DNA from: Selaginella tamariscina
Lineage: Eukaryota; Streptophyta; Lycopodiopsida; Selaginellales; Selaginellaceae
Direction: 5' to 3'
Assembly: GCA_003024785.1 (NCBI GenBank)
Contig: PUQB01000876.1
Coordinates: 17,721-81,720 of the forward strand
DNA: 64,000 nt
Part shown: positions 22,941 to 34,929 of the stretch, in pieces
Layout of the letters: each line of letters opens with the position of its first letter
Numbering within the stretch: the first letter of the stretch is position 1
Position numbers and translations under genes: made by a program
Notes under the pieces: generated by a model
Databases searched by the model: none
Seen by the model: the letters and a program-made list of their open reading frames with translations, nothing else
Told to the model about the DNA's origin: nothing

Positions 22941-23905
22941 TTACTTGGAAGGCAAAAAGATGAAAAGGAGCAGGATCAGTGGCAAGTTCATGCATGGTAG
23001 TGGTAAGAACTCGAAGAGGAGAAGGAGGGAGCTGTGATTGAAAAAGAGGAAGGATCTTGGGGGTGGAACAGAAGAAGAGTAATGAAAAGAGGCAGGATTG
23101 GGAGAAACATGTGTGGATGTTGACAAGTGTACAGGATTGGAAGAATCCTGTACAGAAGTCCGATGCACAGGAGTGAGGAGAACTTGTGAGTGTGCTGACG
23201 AACCAATAGGAGGTGGATCCTGTCGAGGAGGAGTCTTCAACACTGATACAGGAACAGGCACGGTCAATCCTGTAGCTTGTACTGCCTCAGACACTAAGGA
23301 TGTATTCTGCACACAGGAAGGTACAGGATTGGTCCTGGTTGCCGGAGAGGAAAACGTGAACGTCCTAGACCTCCAGTTGATCTGAGGATTTGCAACAACG
23401 AACCATGGCATGCCCAAAATGATGGGAGTCGACCGAGTCTTGATCAAGTTGAAGGAAATTGAACAGTTGAATGCGCCATGACTGCAAGAGAGAGGTTTGG
23501 TAGCATGGGTAACTGCGCCAGAAGCAATCCATCGGCCACCTCTACAGGAACTGCACGCTTCAACTTCACCATCGGAATGCCATGTTGAGTTGCAAAAGTG
23601 TCATCCATGAAGCATGCATTTGCACCAGTGTCTAACAGGGCAAACTCCTTGAGCTCTCGATTATTGAGATGAATGTGTATAGGAAACTTGAGTGATGGAA
23701 TGGTATGAGCAGCACCAATGGAGCCTGCACCTACGTCCAACTTCGTGGCTCCTAACGAAGTGAACATTGAAGTTTTCCGACTGAACTTCAGCTTCAACTT
23801 CACGCGTCTTGAACTTCCTGGCTTTAATAGGACATTCCGCCGCCTTGTGTCCTGCTTCACCACAATACAAACATAGATTCTCACTGCGGCGACGTTGCTT
23901 CTCAC
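22941..23905 (-). pseudogene. gypsy B protease and linker to RT
   Basis: The ORF at 23444-23905 contains FALLDTGANACFMDDTFA, a retropepsin active-site motif (DTGA). The next frame (22941-23447) has IILGMPWFVVANPQINWRSR, the usual block after the protease, then a Ser/Pro-rich low-complexity linker. The two frames are offset by one base near 23445. Confidence 0.75.
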
Positions 23906-24707
23906 AGCGAAAGTGGGCCACGCTTGTATTTCTCAACCTCCATAGGAACTACTCCAGAAGGTGTCGCAGAAGTATGTACCACAGCTGCAGGATTGGTTTG
24001 CAGGAACTGTGAGATTTTTCCTGACGACGCTCGAACAAGCGGTTGTCGCAGCGAACGGCCTGTTGCATGATCTCCGCTAATGTTTGGGCATCCGGTAACG
24101 AAAGGAGAAGGTCCTTCACATCATCCCTCAACCCAAAACGGAAGTGTTCAATCAATGCAGTCTCGTCCCATGGAATGTTCGTGCAAAGTTGCTGAAATTC
24201 GGATGCATAAACGGAAGCTGGTCGAGATCCTTGTGTGAGCTTTCGTAACTTCGTGCATGCGGAACGGTACTTATCGGGATCTCCAAAGCAAGCTTCAAAG
24301 GCAGCCACGAAACCTTCAAAGTCTTCCATCAATGGGTCGTCACGTTCCAGCAAAGGGGCAACCCAAGCCCGTGGAGATCCAACTAGTAGGGATGCCAAAA
24401 GGCCAACCTTTTGTGCATCAGTCGAGTAGCGGCGTGGTTGCATGCGGATCAAAAGCCTAATCTGATTCAGGAACCCTTGGAAATCGGCACGATTGCCATT
24501 GAACTTTTTGGCATGCTAATCTTCGGCTCCGAAGAAGTGTTCGATGTAGAGGAAATCACGGATGCTTGAGAGAGAGCCTGCAGCAGCCTTGGAGGATGCA
24601 TCAGCAGCTGCATGCGCCGCGTTGGTGGAACCTTGCAGATCTGTGACCACTTGGCGCAAAGTGGCTAGCTCATGAAGCAATATTTGGTGCTCGTTGAAAT
24701 TGCTCAA
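23661..24707 (-). pseudogene. gypsy B gag with CCHC zinc knuckle
   Basis: Three minus frames cover gag: 24516-24707 (N-terminus, starting MSNFNEHQILLHELATLRQV), 23949-24452 (capsid-like: SPRAWVAPLLERDDPLMEDF, FEACFGDPDKYRSACTKLRK, LTQGSRPASVYASEFQQLC, DVKDLLLSLPDAQTLAEIMQ) and 23661-23936 (CLYCGEAGHKAAEC, a CCHC knuckle). It makes the particle shell and binds RNA. Frameshifts near 24480 and 23940 break it. Confidence 0.8.
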
Positions 24708-24814
24708 AATCGGCCATGATCTATGAAAGAAAAAAAGGAGAAAAACGAAGGAGAAGAATCAAGGAAAAAAAAGTAGCTGAAAATCGAAAAGCTATGAAAG
24801 AGTTACTATCAAAT

Positions 24815-25396
24815 TGTCAAGCCACAATCTAAGAACAAGGAAGTGAGCAGGATTTCGAGAATAAGGAAGTTTGACTCAGAAGCAGGACAAGGAGCAGGAC
24901 AGGGAGTAGGACACGAACTAGGAACAGGAACAAGACAAGAGCAGGAGGCAAGAAGCAAGACAAGACAAGAATAAGACAAGAGCAGGAGGCAGGAGCAAGA
25001 CAAGACAAGATTGATTGTAGAAAGACTGGTGTTAATAGTAACTAATTGTATAACAATTAGGTCGGAGCTTTTATACTCACAACTCCAAGCTAATCTGGTC
25101 ATGAGTCTAATCTGGTCATGAGCTAAAAATAGTGACCCTTATTCTCTAGGCATATCCTGTAGTATATCCTATAGGCATATCTTGTAAGAATATCCTGTAG
25201 GTATATCCTGTAGGAATATCCTATAGGCATATCATGTAGGTATATCCTATAGGCATATCTTGTAGGTATATCCTATAGGCATATCCTGTAGGTATATCTT
25301 GTAGGAATATTTTACAGGCATATATTGTAGGTATATCCTATAGGCATATCCTGTAACCTGTATCCTATATCCTGCATCTTATATTGGGTCGTGACA
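24815..25396 (-). repeat. LTR of gypsy B (5' LTR)
   Basis: Begins TGTCAAGCCACAATC and ends GGTCGTGACA. The 582-bp length reflects a long run of 11-bp TATCCTGTAGG / TATCCTATAGG units at about 25145-25355. Confidence 0.85.
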
Positions 25397-26654
25397 CCTT
25401 GTAGGAGGCTTGGGCATGGTGAAGATGATAAACCAACTCCTTATGAATAGTTTGAAGGTGGTTGAGATGATCTTTTGCTAATGGGTTGACCAAAATATCA
25501 ACACGAGCATGCAACGACTCACAGGGATGCTGATTATGGACTACGAAGAATGGTGACTAACTTATAAAAGCATGCACTGAGTTGCTATATGCAAATTTTG
25601 TAAGGGGCAAGAGTTCAACCTAATTGTCCTATTAGTAATTGCTAAAGCACCGAAGGTACTACTCCAAGGTCTGAATGGTCCACTCAGATTGACTATTGGT
25701 TTGTGAATGATACCCTGAGTACAATTTGCATTCAATGTTTAAAAAATAAAATAGTCACTTTTAAAACTTGGTAACAAATTGAGAATGACAATATCGTCTG
25801 GTAGACCATGTAACTAAAAAACCTCCTTAAGCACTATTTTTGTTGTCTCTTCATTTGTGATGGACTTAGTGCATATAAGAAAATGAGCCATCTTGGAGAA
25901 TTGATCCACCATAATCAAAGCCACATTAAACCCCTTAGATCAAAGAAGGTCAATGATAAAGTCCATGAAAATTAAGACTAATTGGAATTTACAATGGCTA
26001 AAGCAACTCCTTTGGACCAACAACAAACATCACAAGTGCATATAAAGTCTGTTACATACTTTCAAAGTTATTTAAAGTAAACAACTTGAATTTCTTGTGT
26101 GTACTAAAATGTAGCAACATAACTATTGTGACAGTCTTGCAACACTTAAAGATGACATGGGCCATCTAGAACATAAATAAGATTGTTGTAGAACAACAAC
26201 CTATCATAGAGTTTGAACTAATTGTAGTCACCATAGTTATATTAGGAATTAGAACTTGAGCCTTAGTTTAGAACAATATGGTTCAAAACATCTTGAGCAA
26301 CTAGATATGTTGGTAATGTTGCACAAACCATGTTAAGAACACTAGAATCCACTGGAGCTTGCAACACCTCAATAACCATTAGCTTTAGTCGATCTAATCC
26401 CATAAGAACTTACTGATGTTGGTCAAAAGCTAGGTCACAAGGACAAGGAGCCAAGTAGGACTATCCGAATAAAGCATCTGCTTTACCTTGTTACGAACTT
26501 GGTTAATACGTGATGACAAAGTTGAACTATGTTAGGAATTAGGCCTAACAAAAATTATCGATGACTCAAAACTCATGCCAATTAGAAGTACATGAGATTC
26601 TTATGGTCATTGTAGAACTATTACTTGATGTAGCAAACCCTTCAAGAAGTGCCT

Positions 26655-28806
26655 TCATTCTTTAAATAAATCCATAATAGTAAAAAGCTCATTGTCATGT
26701 ATTTCATAATTAATCTCCGATGCGAGAAACTTGCGGGAGTGAAATCCTACCAAGTGGAGTTGACTATTTTCACCAACATGAGACAAAATGTTACCCAATA
26801 AAAAGTCTAATCCATTAGCCTCATTGACAAAAGGTCTTTCAAGATTTGAGTGAGTCAATATCGGAGCAAAGGTAGGCTTGTTTCAAGGCATTGAAGGCAG
26901 ATTTGTCTTCGGTGTCCACACGAACGACTTATTCTTTTGTGTGAGTTTGGTGAGTGGTAGCACAATTTTGGAGTAATCATTAATGAATTTGTGATAGAAG
27001 TTAGCAAAGCTGAGGAAACACTAAACATCCCATACAGACCGTGGGACCTGCCAATCCAGCACAATTCTCAGCTCAACAGGATCCATTGAAACTCCTTCCG
27101 ACAAAACTTTACAGTCTTGTTTAAAACTACACTTCTCAAGCTTGACATAAAGGCCATGGTCCTGTAATTTCTACAGTATCTACTGAACATGCTCTTCATG
27201 CTCCTCCAATGTCTTGGAATATATGAGATGTTATCCAGGTACAATATCACAAACACGTACAAGAATTCGTGGAAGATGTCATTGGCTTTTGTTAAAGACA
27301 ACTGGTGCATTAGTGAGATCAAACGGCATCATTGTGTATTCGAAATGTTTATACTACATTTAAAATGCAGTCTTCCACTCATCCCTTGGGTGGATCTTGA
27401 CTAAGTTATACACACCTCAAAGGTCAATCTTGGTGCAATACTTGGCCTTGACAAGACGCTCCGACAAGCTAAATATTAATGATAGGGGTACCTATTTCAT
27501 ACTATTACTTGGTTGAGTTGACAATAATCCATTACCAAATGCAATAAACTATCCTTCTTTTTGACATAGAAAATAGGTGCACCAACTGGAAACTTCAAGT
27601 GTTGGATGAATTTGGTAAAAAGGTTCTCCTCAATGTATGCCCTTAAAAAACCTTAAGTTCTGTTGAAGAAAGCCCATAAATAAGACCCCAAGGGGTTCAG
27701 CACCTTCCATGGGACAATTATATGGCTGGTGTTCCAGGAGTTTACTTGCCTTGACCTTGTTGAAGGCATCATCAAACTCGCTATATTTAGTTGGTAGTTG
27801 GATTAGAGATTTACTCGAGTGTTGGGGTGATGGTTACAACAAAAATTGATGAAGGGTCCTATTTACCTTTTTTGAATAAATTTGTTCAATGAGATCGTGC
27901 AAACTCGCAGGGACTCCAAGTTGGTTTGGAGAGTTTAAATTTTTACCTTCTTTGGTAGAATTGAAACACTGCTTGCACCAATCGATGGTAAATTGTGCAT
28001 TTCAAACAATAGTGTAAGGATAACTAGATACTCAAGACTATTGATCATGTTAAAGGAGATCATGCAAGAAGTATCTCCCAAGGTCACATGGATAGGCTTA
28101 GACTCTTCAATAATAGCACATGATGCCACATACAAGGAATCCATAATAAAGACATTGAACTTGATACATGAGCTTCTTCAAAGAAATAGAGTGTTGATGT
28201 GCAAAGGTGCGATCCATAAAACAAAGCATTGGCTCCAAAGTTTAACAAAGTCAATGCTACGACTTTGCAACCCCTAGCCATGCAAAGCTCAGCTTGTGCC
28301 ACAAATGATCTATTAGCTTCAAGACAATGGAAATGAAGCCAGTTGTTTGCAAGGACTCCTCATACTTGGAATTGTCCAACCAATGGTTTTTATTTTGGCT
28401 GGACTCAAATATTTAACTTCTCATTTAATTTATTAAGAACTTTGAAACTGTTGTTTCAACTCAAAGGCTTAGGACTCTCATGGCAAATGTGGTTGAGCAT
28501 GATGGGTTGAGGATTCACGGGGTGAACATAGTTGATTATGTGTCTCGGCTTGTTTGGGCAATTGATTGCTACATGACCATGGCCACCACAATAAAGACAC
28601 AAACCATTGAGCCTACAACGTTGCTTTTCAACTGGGGTCAGGGGACTTTGGCATCGAGCTTGAGTGACCTCGCACTCCATGGAGACTAGTCCTTGAGTTA
28701 GGCTGGAGCATGTCCATAGTTTCCCATTGGTGCTATCAAAGGTGAAGCCACTGTTGTTGCATAAGTGAATTTCCTTGAATGAGATTGTTAAAATTGTTCT
28801 AAGCAA
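26655..28806 (-). pseudogene. gypsy D gag-pol remains
   Basis: Decayed minus frames: zinc knuckle CLYCGGHGHVAINC (28456-28806), a ruined protease region (FGANALF in place of DTGANA, 28084-28302), reverse transcriptase pieces (about 27068-27660, with VILYLDNISYI where YLDDILI is expected) and RNase H ([20 protein letters not shown], 26655-26858). The catalytic Asp of YLDD is replaced by Asn and the protease Asp-Thr-Gly is lost, so the element is dead and clearly older than B. Confidence 0.7.
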
Positions 28807-29851
28807 TGCTCAAATAAATGATTATTGCACTGTCCAGCACAACTGATAGCCTTAGAGAGACTTATTGGGTCCTCGTGAAATGTCATAAGGAGGTACTTGA
28901 CATTCTTACAAAGCCCTTGGTGGAATTGATTAATTAGAGTTTCCTCATCCCAAGGCATGTCACATGCCTAATGCACGTATATTGATGCTAAATGGTTACC
29001 ATGTTGAAGTTGGCAAATCTTATTAATTGTAATATGAACATTGCCAAAATAGTGCTTAAACTCCAAAATGAACAATTTAAAATTGTTTAACAGTGGTGAG
29101 TTTTTCTCCAACAAAGGTACAAACCAGCTTGAGTATGCCGATGAGTAATAATCTGACTAGATCCACCTTTGAATGATCATCTGCATAGTGACTAGGGTTC
29201 ATCCAAATGACCAGGCAAACCTTTTTATGAACCTATAAAAATAGGATCTTGTGCCATCAAACCTTTTTAGCAAACTAACCTAGGCTCTTGTGGTGAAGGC
29301 TTGCCTTGTAATAACTGAATTTGTCCTATGATTTGATCACTTGTTGTACCAACTTTTGACCTTCTTGATCCTACCATTCCTTAATCCTTATAAATTCATA
29401 TTTTTTCATCATCAACCGTTAATTTTCACTTGTTAGCCATTGATTTTCTTGCCTGTAACTTTCCAACATGCATGCATATTTTTGTTGAGTGATTTCAGTC
29501 ATTATCCTAGTATGATTAGAACACAACTAGCGTAAAGGTATTCCAGTTCAAAATGTCAAAGCCAAAGCCTATAATAGAGAACGAATAGAATCTTTTAGTG
29601 AAAAAAAAGAAAGAAGAAAATAATACTAATTGCTCAGTATTACAAGAGATCGGCCAACAATTGATGTTAAACTGGAATACTAAAACCCTAACCCTAGTCT
29701 TCTTTATATAGGACCTAGCATCCCTAGACCACCAATATAAATATGAATATGGACCTCTAGTTCTAGATTTGAATCTGAATCATCAGTTCCTTATCCTAAA
29801 ATATTTTAAGAATATTTTAATATTGGCATATACTAGCATCAACATCAAGAC

Positions 29852-30057
29852 TTCCTCCCACATAAGAGAGTCACTTCATTGTTCAATTATGGAGTTGGTG
29901 ATGCTTAAGTATTGGTCACCCACTACTTATGTTGATCACCAAGTTGTCTTGTTCAAGAGCATTGTTGTTCACCAGGTTGGTGTAAACGATCATTAAGAAT
30001 AGAGTTGGTCATCATTATAATGTTCATGTGTAGTGTTAGTCACCATCTTGTCTTATT
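29852..30057. other. low-complexity, TTGGTCACC-rich flank
   Basis: Imperfect GTTGGTCACC / TTGATCACC words lead into the tandem repeat that follows. No coding signal. Confidence 0.4.
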
Positions 30058-30140
30058 CAAGAGTGGGGTTGGTCACCATGTCTAACTTACACCAACAATG
30101 TTGGTTACCAAGTAATCTTGTTTACTCATGAGTTTTTTTA

Positions 30141-30440
30141 TTCAAGAGCAGAATTGATTACCATGCTAACATACGATATTAGTGTTGGTCAACATTTGTT
30201 CACTTAAATAATAAGATTAGTCACCATGTTGAATTGCACAAGCAACGTTGGTCATTAAATGCTCTTAAAGCTCATTAGTTTGTTTGGTTCAAGAGCAGAG
30301 TTGATTACCATGCTAACATACGATATTAGTGTTGGTCAACATTTGTTCACTTAATAATAAGATTAGTCACCATGTTGAATTGCGCAAGCAACATTGGTCA
30401 TTAAATGCTCTTAATGCTCATTTAATTTGTTTGGTTCAAA
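30141..30440. repeat. 147-bp tandem repeat
   Basis: TTCAAGAGCA starts at 30141 and 30288, and TTCAAAAGCA at 30435, giving a constant 147-bp step. The two full units share CCATGCTAACATACGATATT, CAACATTTGTTCACTTAA and GCAACGTTGGTCATTAAATG with only a few differences. More diverged fragments of the same unit lie upstream (TTCAAGAG at 30058). Confidence 0.8.
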
Positions 30441-32605
30441 AGCAGAGTTGGGTATCATCTTTTTTAACACATATGTGGCATTAATCACTAGGTACCTTAA
30501 ATGGTGATCAACTCAAGTACTTCATGAACTGCTAGTTAACATTGTGTAATCTATGCAAATGATTTTCTTTTTTGTTGGTCATATTTTACAAGAAGCAATA
30601 GAAACTTGAAGACCTCATTAATTCTAAAAAATGAGTACATACATATCTAAGGCTGCACTAGACAAACATGGGTGAGACAATAGACCTTGGCTAGATTCTT
30701 CAATTGCATTCAATTCCTCATTTAAGACATAAATTATGTGCATGTAGTCTCTTCTTCAAATGGGCTATCTTGTAACCAATTCAGATGATGCATCATAGTA
30801 CATGTTGGCTACTTCACAATTGTAAATAATTTGTTATCCTCGTTGGTGTTAATCATTTTGCATCTTCTTTTCTTCATTATTGGATATCTCCACCACTTGT
30901 ACACAGGATATGGTGTCGTCCTCTTCCAAATTAAAAAGCTTTTTCTTTTGATGTAGATGTGGATAAGCTGGAGGTTCGTTGGTGAACCTTTAGATATCTA
31001 TTGTTTAATACAAAGTTTATTTGGAGAGGGAGAGAAATCTATAGGCATAGACTCATACATAAACCAATTCATGTATATTATTATATAGTAATGTATGTTG
31101 CATTCATTATACAATAGAACTTGTCTAAATTAAACATGTGTAAATTAAACCCTATTTAAATTAAATTGAAATCGTGGTCCCACGTTGGGCCCATACTTAA
31201 ATTAAAACCCTCTCAAATTTAAAAACTAAATATAAATTAAATGTTGTTTTCATAGTCCCAAAGGTTTTTTAAATTAAATTTCCCTACATATGACATACAT
31301 AACCTAGACAAAATGTGTGTCATATAACCTAAACAAAATGTTAAGGAGCATGCTTAAGAGTGTTAGTGATCATGCCTAGGATTATAATGATTTGATAATT
31401 TTTTTAACATAATTGACTAACGTAGTGCAATGAGGACCTTGTCAAACATTGTGGTGTGCTTAGTTCCCTTCCCACCCATTGTTGTTTAATGAAATTGATA
31501 TCTCATGTGTTATTGTTCCAAGTGTGTGTACGTTGGAAATGCAATAGAATGGTTGGGTGCGAGTGTGAGGGAGAAGGCTTGATCCATTTGAGTAAAAAAT
31601 CATTAATCTATGCAAACCTTCCTTATGTATCCAATTCCAATATATTTAATTTAAAAATGATCTATTGTAGTATGATAATGCCTTTATTTATGATGTTGAA
31701 AATGGAAACCAACTACACAGTATGCTATTGGCAACTCTTTTATGTGGTCACACTAGGAGTGTGCGTCTTGGGTTCTCAAATGCACCAATGTGTTGGGAAT
31801 AAGAAGCCATAATGTTTTTGCACCATGTCTTTTCTTAAAGACAGGTCTTGTGGATTGTTGATGGCTGCATGTCTTGAACACATCAGCTCCATGAACCTAT
31901 GCTATCTAAATTGCACTTTGAATCAACCTAAATATTGTCGCTTAATGCTTTGAAGATCTATGGTTGCCCAATCTCGGTCCCCATCAAGATTTTGCCATGG
32001 ACCCTATCCTTCTTGCTTTATATCTAAGAGATTAGATCTTCACCTTTATCAAAATGGCAATGCCTCAATAATTGCTTATGCTCATACTTTGTGAATTTGT
32101 TGGATCTAAACGCATATATGAAAATTAGTTGGACCTAAGAACCTTAAATCGAGAAGCTTTCCATGTAATCTTTATACCAAGTCATCTTATCAAAACCGCA
32201 CTTTTGAGCATATTATATTTTTTGAGGCTAAAGGGGGTGTATTGTTCCTCATAGAATTTTTAGTAAGGCTATAGTCTATGGTTATGGTTGGTAAAATGAA
32301 CAATGTTATTTTATGCTTTTAACTCCTCATTTTCATAAATATTATTTAAGTTTACATGGAGTTTCTTAATAATTTTATCAACCCATTAACACATATCATA
32401 ACCACATTAGAATAGTATCACTACTAAAAAATATAATGATGAATTTCAATAAGAGGTTGTTATTATTTTGAATTTCAAACTTTTTTATTATAAATTAATC
32501 TATTTTATTGAATAAATCAATTACTTTTGAGTAAACATACTTTATTGTTCATTTAAAAGGTTCTTATTAATTTTCAATTTAAACTTGATAAAACAGTGAT
32601 GTAAC
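30441..32605. other. AT-rich region without supported gene
   Basis: The plus ORF at 31456-31812 (118 residues) has no recognisable domain and an unusual hydrophobic composition; it is probably chance. The region may be decayed transposon sequence. Confidence 0.4.
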
Positions 32606-33330
32606 TATCATAATTTTTATTATGACTCCTCTTTACTTTGGACGTTGACTATTATTATCGAACTATTGACAAACTCTAAGTGTTGAGGAAGCAAGCCCGC
32701 TTAGTGGGTATCTAGTGATGGTCCAACCAGGTATCATTAGTTACTTATAGGAAACTTTAAGCAAAGTTAATACTTCCATCTAAAAAATTCTTACCTTAGT
32801 TTTTCATGTTTGGTTTATTTCGGTGAATTCAACATGTGGGATAAGAAAGACCCCTAGGGTTGACCTAACCCTAGGGTTTTTCTAACCACATGAACCCCTC
32901 AAGTTAGGGTTTAAGGGTTAATGAGTCATCAGGTAAACTCACCAAATATATTCCCATTGAAAATGATTTCGTTCTAGCCACTTTATAAAACAGGAAACAA
33001 GGAGGGGCTTCTATCATATATATTAAGTAGGATATGTAGTGAAAGTTCCTAGGTTCATATTTGAGCTCGTTAATCTTTTAGTGATGCATTGTGTCGTCAA
33101 GGCACAACCCTCTATTGTGCTGCCCTAACTTTTAAATGATAAGGATACGTCCCACCTTCGAGGTAGCCTATTCTTAAAGTTGGCAATCTGTGCTTGGAAA
33201 GTCTTATTAGACTCCATATTTCAAGGGTCAAAGGTTGAGGCATGTTTCTAGCTTCCTCCTCCACGTTAAGCTAAAAGTAGTACTCATAGTTAAGTAGGGC
33301 ACATCCATATCCTTGTTCAACTTTGGGTGT
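32606..33330 (+). mobile_element. TIR element copy 2, truncated
   Basis: The left end TATCATAAT...ATTATGAC (32606-32626) keeps the hairpin form in mutated shape. The body follows copy 1: TATGACTCCTCTTTACTTTGGACG, GTATCTAGTGATGGTCC, GACCTAACCCTAGGGTT, and CAAGGCACAACCCTCTATTGTGC. The copy is cut by the gypsy LTR of element F starting at 33331, and its right half is not seen beyond F. Confidence 0.65.
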
Positions 33331-33849
33331 TATCAAGCCACAATCCAAGAACAAGAAGTGAGCAGGATTCCGAGAATAAAGAAGCTTGACTCAGAAGCAA
33401 GACAAAGAGCATGATAGGAAGCAGAACAAGAACTAGGAACGAGAAACAAGACAAGAGCAGGAAGTAAGAAGTAAAACAAGACAAGAACAAGACAAAATAA
33501 GATTAATCGTAGAAAGACTGGTGTTGATAGTAACTGATTGTACAACAATTATGTCAGAGCTTTATATTCACAACTCCAAACTAATCTGGTCATGAGCTAA
33601 AAATAATGATTCTTATCCTCTAGGCATATCATGTAGTATATCTTATAGGAATATCCTGTAATATCTTGCATGCATATCTTGTAAGTATATCTTATAGGCA
33701 TATCCTATAACTCATATTATGTATCATGCATCCTGTATCGGGTCGTGACAGCATCTCCTTCATAAGAACGAGTTCCACGAGTCTTGGGACCTAGTTTAAC
33801 AGGATAATGCTAATGAAAAATAACAACTTTAAAAGAAGCATGGAGTAAA
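33331..33849 (-). mobile_element. gypsy F: LTR plus 3' pol stub
   Basis: TATCAAGCCACAATCC (33331) to GGTCGTGACA (33750) is an LTR of the A/B family. About 100 bp of the 3' interior follow (GAGTTCCACGAGTCTTGGGACC, matching 19336 onward), ending at GAAGCATGGAGTAA. It is therefore a truncated element, not a solo LTR. It is inserted in TIR element copy 2. Confidence 0.75.
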
Positions 33850-33911
33850 TGCACGTTATAACTAAAGTAGGCATGATACGTGAAAATGAGAATATAAAAT
33901 AAATTACTAAT
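33850..33911 (+). repeat. dispersed repeat, pair of 57491-57552
   Basis: TGCACGTT(A/G)TAACTAAAGT(A/G)GGCATGATACGTGAAAATG(A/G)GAATATAAAA-type sequence occurs here and at 57491 in the same orientation with only a few substitutions. Nature unknown; possibly the end of an unrecognised element. Confidence 0.6.
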
Positions 33912-34011
33912 TGACAGGCTTCCATCTAACTTGAATCTTACATTATGGTCCAGGTACCGTTGGTTGTCGGGGGCTTATTCTATGATTAATATCAATGTGA
34001 AAGGGTGAGAA

Positions 34012-34597
34012 ATGGCATATCGATCCATTCGATCGGACATGGGCTTTTTGGATTTATCTCAAAATGAGCTGTTTGGAGAGTTTCCTGAGGCCATTGGGAG
34101 TCACATCTTTGGTCTTCGCTATCTGAATCTCTCACATAACAAGCTCTCCGGTCAACTTCCACCGAATTTGGACAACCTAACAATACTGGAGAGCCTCGAC
34201 TTTCCTATAATCAATTCAGTGGAATAATTCCAACCACATTGTCCAAGCTGACTTTTCTTGTCTACTTCAATGTTTCCTTCAATAAGTTACAAGGCCCAGT
34301 TCCAGAAAGTGGCCAGTTTGATACGTTTCACTTGGACAGCTATCTAGGCAATCCCGAGTTGTGCGGTGCAATGTTACCACATAAGTGCTTATCAACAGTG
34401 AACGGTACAGCCTCAAGTTGGTTCATTATGGCATGCTGCAAAGGATTGAGGAATTTATGTCGCTGCCTGCATTTGCATTGGCTGCAGTGACTAGTTTCTC
34501 TTTGATGCTATGGATTATAGCATTCTGGGACAAACCATGGGAAATCATTTTCGGTGTGCGTCGAAAACGCCTCTCAAGAACTATGTACAGCATGTAA
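34012..34597 (+). pseudogene. LRR receptor-like protein, C-terminal fragment
   Basis: The first frame holds leucine-rich repeats (FLDLSQNELFGEFPEAIG, LRYLNLSHNKLSGQLPPNL). After a one-base loss in TTTCC near 34203 the frame continues as YNQFSGIIPTTLSKL, LVYFNVSFNKLQGPVPESGQ and SYLGNPELCG, the usual cap after the last repeat. A further shift near 34400 leads to a hydrophobic helix (FALAAVTSFSLMLWIIAFW) and a short basic tail (GVRRKR). No kinase follows, so it is a receptor-like protein or the ectodomain/TM part of a kinase. The N-terminal repeats are missing. At the cell surface such proteins sense peptides or other ligands; this copy is a decayed fragment. Confidence 0.8.
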
Positions 34598-34929
34598 ATA
34601 TGCTCTCATGATCCAAAGCCCTATATTGGACTATTATCTTAATTAATATTTATTAGTGAGCTATATATATTTTCCTAGGCTTTTCATTCGATTAATAAAA
34701 AACAATGTATGTGTAATCATTTAAACATTTTAATAATTCATAAGGTCTCTCTATAATCTTATATTAATAAAACAAATCCTCAACCAAGTATAAATTATAA
34801 TCTGTTAAAAGTTACTCATAATAAAAAGGTGTGTGCATGATCATTATGTGTAATAGTATTATTAAACGCTGATCTTTGGTTGATAGTCCAAAGGTGTGAA
34901 ACTCCCATTCTGGGGTGTAGCTGGGGTAT

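Larger units (their letters stand above)
18852..25396 (-). mobile_element. Ty3/gypsy chromovirus B, near full length
   Basis: LTRs are 18852-19316 and 24815-25396, each beginning TGTCAAGCC and ending GTGACA. The flanks are TCTTG and CCTTG, a 4-of-5 match to a 5-bp target duplication. Transcription is on the minus strand: gag (24707-23940), zinc knuckle, protease, reverse transcriptase, RNase H, integrase, chromodomain. All key domains are present but broken by several frameshifts, a nonsense codon in the integrase finger and a solo LTR inserted at 20854-21409. The size without the solo LTR is about 6.0 kb. The sequence style is that of chromoviruses reported from fungi and non-seed plants (Tcn1-like); this lineage call is inference. 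Confidence 0.85.
18322..29851 (-). mobile_element. old Ty3/gypsy element D, split by element B
   Basis: Its two arms are 18322-18851 and 25397-29851. LTR-like ends at about 18323-18470 and 29729-29850 share ACCACCA(A/G)TATA, then CTAGTT, then CAGTT(C/T)(T/C)TTATCCTA(A/G)AATATTTTAA. The minus-strand interior follows the same plan as B but is far more degraded: chromodomain/integrase end at 18480-18850, integrase region at 25400-26100, RNase H at 26655-26858, reverse transcriptase at about 27070-27660, protease at about 28084-28302, zinc knuckle at 28456-28806. Where B is inserted, CTTG occurs on both sides (18848-18851 and 25398-25401), and D's sequence reads on across the gap when aligned to B's own interior. 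Confidence 0.7.

Noticed and set aside
31456-31812. 118-residue plus ORF as a gene
   Set aside because: No domain, no splice context, odd composition in decayed AT-rich DNA.
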